Positions 60,628 through 64,000 of a stretch of 64,000 nt of DNA are shown piece by piece. The stretch lies in the NCBI RefSeq assembly GCF_001403875.1, contig NZ_LN884299.1, forward strand, positions 62,001-126,000. Reading direction: 5' to 3'. Position 1 is the stretch's first letter, and every line of letters starts with the position of its first letter. Position numbers and translations under genes: made by a program. This DNA is from Paenibacillus ihumii (GTDB lineage Bacteria; Bacillota; Bacilli; Paenibacillales; Paenibacillaceae). The notes beneath the pieces were generated by a model. That model saw only the letters and a program-made list of their open reading frames with translations, searched no databases and was not told the DNA's origin.

Positions 60628-63600
60628 TTAAGTCTGCAGCGCAATCAAATGCTGCAGCTCCTCGTTCGACATCTCGGTCAGCCATTGCTCACCGGAGCCG
60701 ACCACCTGCTCCGACAGCGATTTTTTGCGCTCGATCAGCTCATCGATCCGCTCCTCCAGCGTCCCATGGCAGATCAGCTTGTGAACCTCCACATTCCGCT
60801 TCTGCCCGATGCGAAACACCCGGTCCGTCGCCTGATTCTCGACTGCAGGATTCCACCAGCGGTCATAGTGGATGACATGATTAGCCCGCGTCAGATTCAG
60901 GCCGACCCCGCCCGCTTTGAGCGACAATACGAAGAACGGGGAGCCGCCTCCCTGCTGGAAGTCCTCCACCATGCGATCCCGCTCCGCCTTGCTGACCCCG
61001 CCGTGGAGAAATGCCGGAGCCATGCCGTATTTCTCCTCGAGCGCCGAGCAGAGCAGCTCGCCCATCCGCACGTACTGCGTAAAGATCAGCGCTGCCTCGT
61101 TATTATCGGCAATCAAGTCCAGCAGCTCGAGCAGCCGCTCCATTTTCCCCGACGCCTCAGCCTTCGCCCGTCCTCCCCTCGCCCCCTGAAGCAGCTGCGG
61201 ATGATTGCAAATTTGCTTCAAGCGGGTGAGCGTCTGCAAAACTATTCCTTTGCGGGCTATTCCCGTACTGCCCTCGATCCGCTCCATTAAACCCTCCGTC
61301 GTTTCCCGGTACAGCTCCTCCTGATCCGGCATAAGCGGACAATAAGACTTCAGCTCAATCTTATCCGGCAAATCCTTGCGGATGTCCGGGTCGCTCTTCA
61401 AACGGCGCAGCAGGAAGGGCGAGATCAGCTTGCGCAGCTTCTCCAGCTCCGCCGGCTGCTGTTCCCCGCCTCCGGCATATTTCGCCTTGAAGGAGGAATG
61501 CGTGCCCAAATAACCGGGGTTAAGGAACTGAAAAATGGACCACAGCTCGCTAAGCCGATTCTCCACAGGCGTTCCCGTCATCGCGATCCGGTGGGGGGCA
61601 TTCAGCTTCATGACGCTTTGCGCCTGCTTGGTGCCGTAATTTTTGATGTACTGCGCTTCATCAAGCACGATCGACGCCCATTCGACCGATTGCAGCTCCT
61701 TCATATCCCGTCCGGCCAGCGGATACGTCGTCAGCACAACCTGCTGCCGGACGCAGACCTCCCGGAAGCGCTCCCCGTGCAGCCGGCTGCTGCCATGGTG
61801 AACATGCAGCTTAAGCTCCGGGGCGAATCGGGCCATCTCCTTCTGCCAATTGCCAAGCAGCGACGTTGGACAGATGATCAGCACCGTTCCTGCGCCGATT
61901 CCATCGAGGAGCGCCGCGATGACCTGAACCGTCTTGCCAAGGCCCATATCGTCGGCCAGCAATGCCCCGAAGCCAAGCTGCCGCATCATGACCAGCCAGC
62001 GGTACCCCCGTTCCTGATAAGGACGGAGCGTTCCGTGCAGCAGGCGGGGGACCGGCCTGTCATCCACTCCCCGTACAAAGCGGCCTTCCCGCAGCAGCGA
62101 CAGCAGGCCGGCCGTCTCCACCTGGTTGACCGGCAGACCGTCCCAGCGTATGCTTCCCTCTTCCTCCGAGGTCAGATGCATCCATTCGCGAAAGGTCATT
62201 TCCCCTTTTCCATGCTTCTTCATGAACTTCAGCATCTGGCGGATTTCCTTGATATCGATTTCAACCCATTCGCCGCGGAAAAAAACGAGCGGCGACTTGG
62301 AGGCCGCCAGTTCGCCAAGCTCGGCTTCCGTTAAAGGCGCCCCGTCCATCACTGCCTCCGCCTCATAGGCCACTAGTTGCTCGACTCCTAACGGCGGCAA
62401 CAGCCCTTGCCCGGACTCCGGGGAGACTCCCCGATCGTTCATCCGCAGCCTGATGCCAGGCCTGCGGCGGCCTTCCCGCGTCAAGCGCGAAGGGATCTGC
62501 ACCGTGACGCCATGCTTGCGCAGCTGGGCTACGTCTTTGCTCAGCAGCGTGTACACTTCCTCCGGCTGAAGCAGCACGCTCTCCGGGCGGGGGCGTTCCA
62601 TCGCCTTCTTAACTCCCTGGGACAGCTTGGCCGCCTTGCCCAGCCTGAGCAGAAGCTGTCCGCCTGCACCGTGGTATACCCGCCCCCGGATTTCGATGTC
62701 CTGCTCCGGGAAGCTCCATATGAGCCCGGACGGCAGCAGAACGCCAGGATCTTCAACGCCTTCAGCCCAGAGGGACAGGCGCCACTTCAGTTCAGCCTGC
62801 GGTTCTTCTGCTGGCTCCAGTCGCAGGCATAAGCGGAACGTTCCCGAGCTTCGCCCTTCGTCGTCCTCCCGCTGAAGCTTCGGACGAGCGCCGCCAGCCT
62901 CCGCAATACCTGCGGCCAGCTCAGCCAGCTCGGCGGACGTCCCCTGGAAATCACCGTGCGGCACCGCCGCCAGCAGTCCGTTCCACCACAGCTCTGCAAG
63001 TGGTGATGTCCCCCGCCGGTAATCGGCCCGGCTCGCATTCAGCTTCCTGCCCAAGCCGCTAACGGCCTTTCGAATCTCATGGTCCATAATCGCGCTTAGA
63101 AAAGAGTATAGAATAGACAGCTGCCTGGACTCGATATCCTCCTCCTCCTGCCCTCCGAGCTGAACGGCAGCGAGGCAGATCGGCGGCATGCTGCCGGCCA
63201 GCAGCCGAAACCGTTCCTCATCCTCTGCGTCGCTTAGCCGGGGTGCCCAAAGCGAACGGGCGGAAGCGATCCCCTTCGGACGCCGGTTCCCGGTTAAAGG
63301 AACCTCCTGAATGCCAGGGGCAATTCGCCCTCTCCGCATCAGCTCAAGCGCAAATCTTGCCGCCCTGCTCCAAAAGGACAGCTCCTCTCCAGGCATAACC
63401 CCCTGCTGCTTCATATCGGCCTCATTCCAGGAAAGCAGCATCGGCCAGGCTTCCTGAACAGGCAGGGCCAGGCCTTCCAGCGTTCGCCCGATTAGCCCTT
63501 TGCGCTCGCCGGATTTGAATGCGCTTCGTCCGGAGGAAGCCGGGTAGCGCACCTCCGCCAGCCGGAGCACAGCTTGCTGGAACGGCCGCTGCCCTCCGGC

Positions 63601-63714
63601 GGTTTGCAGTTTACGCAGGGTCGCTGCCCAGGCATCGATCTTAGGTTCCGATGTTTCTCCCGAGAAGCAGAACAATGCCTCTCCTAGCCATATCGCAAAA
63701 AGACGCTGATTCAT
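60628..63714 (-). CDS. SNF2-family DEAD/DEAH ATPase (HepA/YqhH-like)
   Basis: A 1028-residue protein. The first ~500 residues are a long poorly conserved region typical of bacterial SNF2 proteins with a SNF2_N-preceding domain. The helicase core has motif I LADDMGLGKTVQ, II VLDEAQYIKN, III MTGTPVENRLSE, then the C-terminal lobe with GVGLNLTRANHVIHYDRWWNP (V) and NQATDRVFRIGQ (VI). It moves along double-stranded DNA; a link to transcription or repair is inferred from the family. The ATG overlaps the stop of the small upstream gene by four bases. Confidence 0.92.
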   Translation of the reverse strand: MNQRLFAIWLGEALFCFSGETSEPKIDAWAATLRKLQTAGGQRPFQQAVLRLAEVRYPASSGRSAFKSGERKGLIGRTLEGLALPVQEAWPMLLSWNEADMKQQGVMPGEELSFWSRAARFALELMRRGRIAPGIQEVPLTGNRRPKGIASARSLWAPRLSDAEDEERFRLLAGSMPPICLAAVQLGGQEEEDIESRQLSILYSFLSAIMDHEIRKAVSGLGRKLNASRADYRRGTSPLAELWWNGLLAAVPHGDFQGTSAELAELAAGIAEAGGARPKLQREDDEGRSSGTFRLCLRLEPAEEPQAELKWRLSLWAEGVEDPGVLLPSGLIWSFPEQDIEIRGRVYHGAGGQLLLRLGKAAKLSQGVKKAMERPRPESVLLQPEEVYTLLSKDVAQLRKHGVTVQIPSRLTREGRRRPGIRLRMNDRGVSPESGQGLLPPLGVEQLVAYEAEAVMDGAPLTEAELGELAASKSPLVFFRGEWVEIDIKEIRQMLKFMKKHGKGEMTFREWMHLTSEEEGSIRWDGLPVNQVETAGLLSLLREGRFVRGVDDRPVPRLLHGTLRPYQERGYRWLVMMRQLGFGALLADDMGLGKTVQVIAALLDGIGAGTVLIICPTSLLGNWQKEMARFAPELKLHVHHGSSRLHGERFREVCVRQQVVLTTYPLAGRDMKELQSVEWASIVLDEAQYIKNYGTKQAQSVMKLNAPHRIAMTGTPVENRLSELWSIFQFLNPGYLGTHSSFKAKYAGGGEQQPAELEKLRKLISPFLLRRLKSDPDIRKDLPDKIELKSYCPLMPDQEELYRETTEGLMERIEGSTGIARKGIVLQTLTRLKQICNHPQLLQGARGGRAKAEASGKMERLLELLDLIADNNEAALIFTQYVRMGELLCSALEEKYGMAPAFLHGGVSKAERDRMVEDFQQGGGSPFFVLSLKAGGVGLNLTRANHVIHYDRWWNPAVENQATDRVFRIGQKRNVEVHKLICHGTLEERIDELIERKKSLSEQVVGSGEQWLTEMSNEELQHLIALQT

Positions 63715-63857
63715 GGTGATCTCCCGTCGTTTTTTATTCCTTCAAATTTTAATGATCCGATGAAATCTTCCGGATTGCCTCTGATCCATTTTGCCCATAT
63801 GCCGGCCGTTCTCAAACGTTCCAGCTTCAAGAGACCATCCAAACCATATGATATCAT
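63711..63857 (-). CDS. 48-aa protein coupled to the SNF2 gene
   Basis: A short frame (MISYGLDGLLKLERLRTAG ... GIKNDGRSP) with an excellent AGGAGG ten bases before ATG 63857 and an ATGA overlap with the SNF2 start. No family recognised; it could be a real small protein or a leader that couples ribosomes to the helicase gene. The palindrome TGATATCA occurs on both sides of its ribosome site. Confidence 0.5.
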   Translation of the reverse strand: MISYGLDGLLKLERLRTAGIWAKWIRGNPEDFIGSLKFEGIKNDGRSP

Positions 63858-63966
63858 ACGCCCAACTCCTCCTGATATCATTCGCTTAAAATGGGTATAT
63901 TCATATAATAAACCCAGGCTGCTGAAGCCCTTCATCACCCATCAAGTTTTTTTAGGAGGAGCATGC

Positions 63967-64000
63967 ATGTTTCATAACCATGTTTATCGCTGGTGGAATG
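63967..64000 (+). CDS. Start of a plus-strand gene, cut by window edge
   Basis: TTTTAGGAGGAGCATGC precedes ATG 63967, giving MFHNHVYRWWN before the window ends. A possible TATAAT at 63912 region lies upstream. Too short to identify. Confidence 0.5.
   Translation, partial: MFHNHVYRWWN

Overview
The window reads as chromosomal DNA of a spore-forming Bacillota, most like Paenibacillus. The reasons are strong AGGAGG-type ribosome sites with many TTG and GTG starts, Bacillales gene sets (ecsAB, ctaCDEFG, bacilliredoxin, a Spo0E-like phosphatase, UgtP-like glucosyltransferase, LtaS-like synthase), TPP and guanine riboswitches placed as in Bacillus, and intergenic tandem repeats. I saw no rRNA, tRNA, transposase, prophage or CRISPR array. 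About sixty genes are supported, and most lie on the minus strand.

Layout. 1-950: start of a yknWX-type efflux operon. 1140-4330: nadE, a bacilliredoxin and an orphan membrane sensor kinase. 4479-7751: a flavoprotein converging on ecsAB across a shared terminator. 8308-10760: a MarR regulator and a drug-efflux MFS pump. 10942-14501: a YkoEDC-like ECF vitamin transporter whose double-ATPase gene is broken, with a BirA-like operator over the promoter of its S component. 14689-18600: an alpha/beta hydrolase with a Spo0E-like gene antisense to its 3' end, then a Smr-less MutS2-like gene behind a structured leader with two terminators. 18764-26429: an LtaS-like synthase, MATE pump, AraC regulator, DegV protein, a secreted coiled-coil protein and an AIM24 protein, separated by repeat arrays.

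27186-32547 is a persulfide/sulfide detoxification region: CstR, four rhodanese-containing proteins besides an MBL-rhodanese persulfide dioxygenase, TusA, DsrE and TauE, with two CstR-type operators. 32793-35860 is thiE-thiS-thiG-thiO under a TPP riboswitch. 35940-41627 holds a TraB/GumN protein and a GntR-controlled ABC operon with a perfect palindromic operator. 41729-47187 is the caa3 cytochrome oxidase cluster. 47563-51318: methionine aminopeptidase, a small protein, a serine hydrolase and a UgtP-like glycosyltransferase. 51319-52669 is 1.35 kb of non-coding tandem repeats. 52670-56936: a PadR/DUF1129 pair, DUF4870, and xpt-pbuX behind a guanine riboswitch. 57072-63857: zinc-ribbon protein, small alarmone synthetase, a frameshifted gene and a SNF2 helicase.

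The observations most worth following are the BirA-like operator on a YkoE-type S component; the tandem-terminator leader and 118-nt palindromic element upstream of the mutS2-like gene; the persulfide cluster with a cysteine-less rhodanese and an oppositely oriented CPxC mini-gene; two gene lesions that sit exactly on perfect or near-perfect inverted repeats; and four unrelated intergenic tandem arrays (periods 37-38, 37, 42/44 and 52/53 bp). No database search was possible, so names come from recognised motifs, lengths and gene order.
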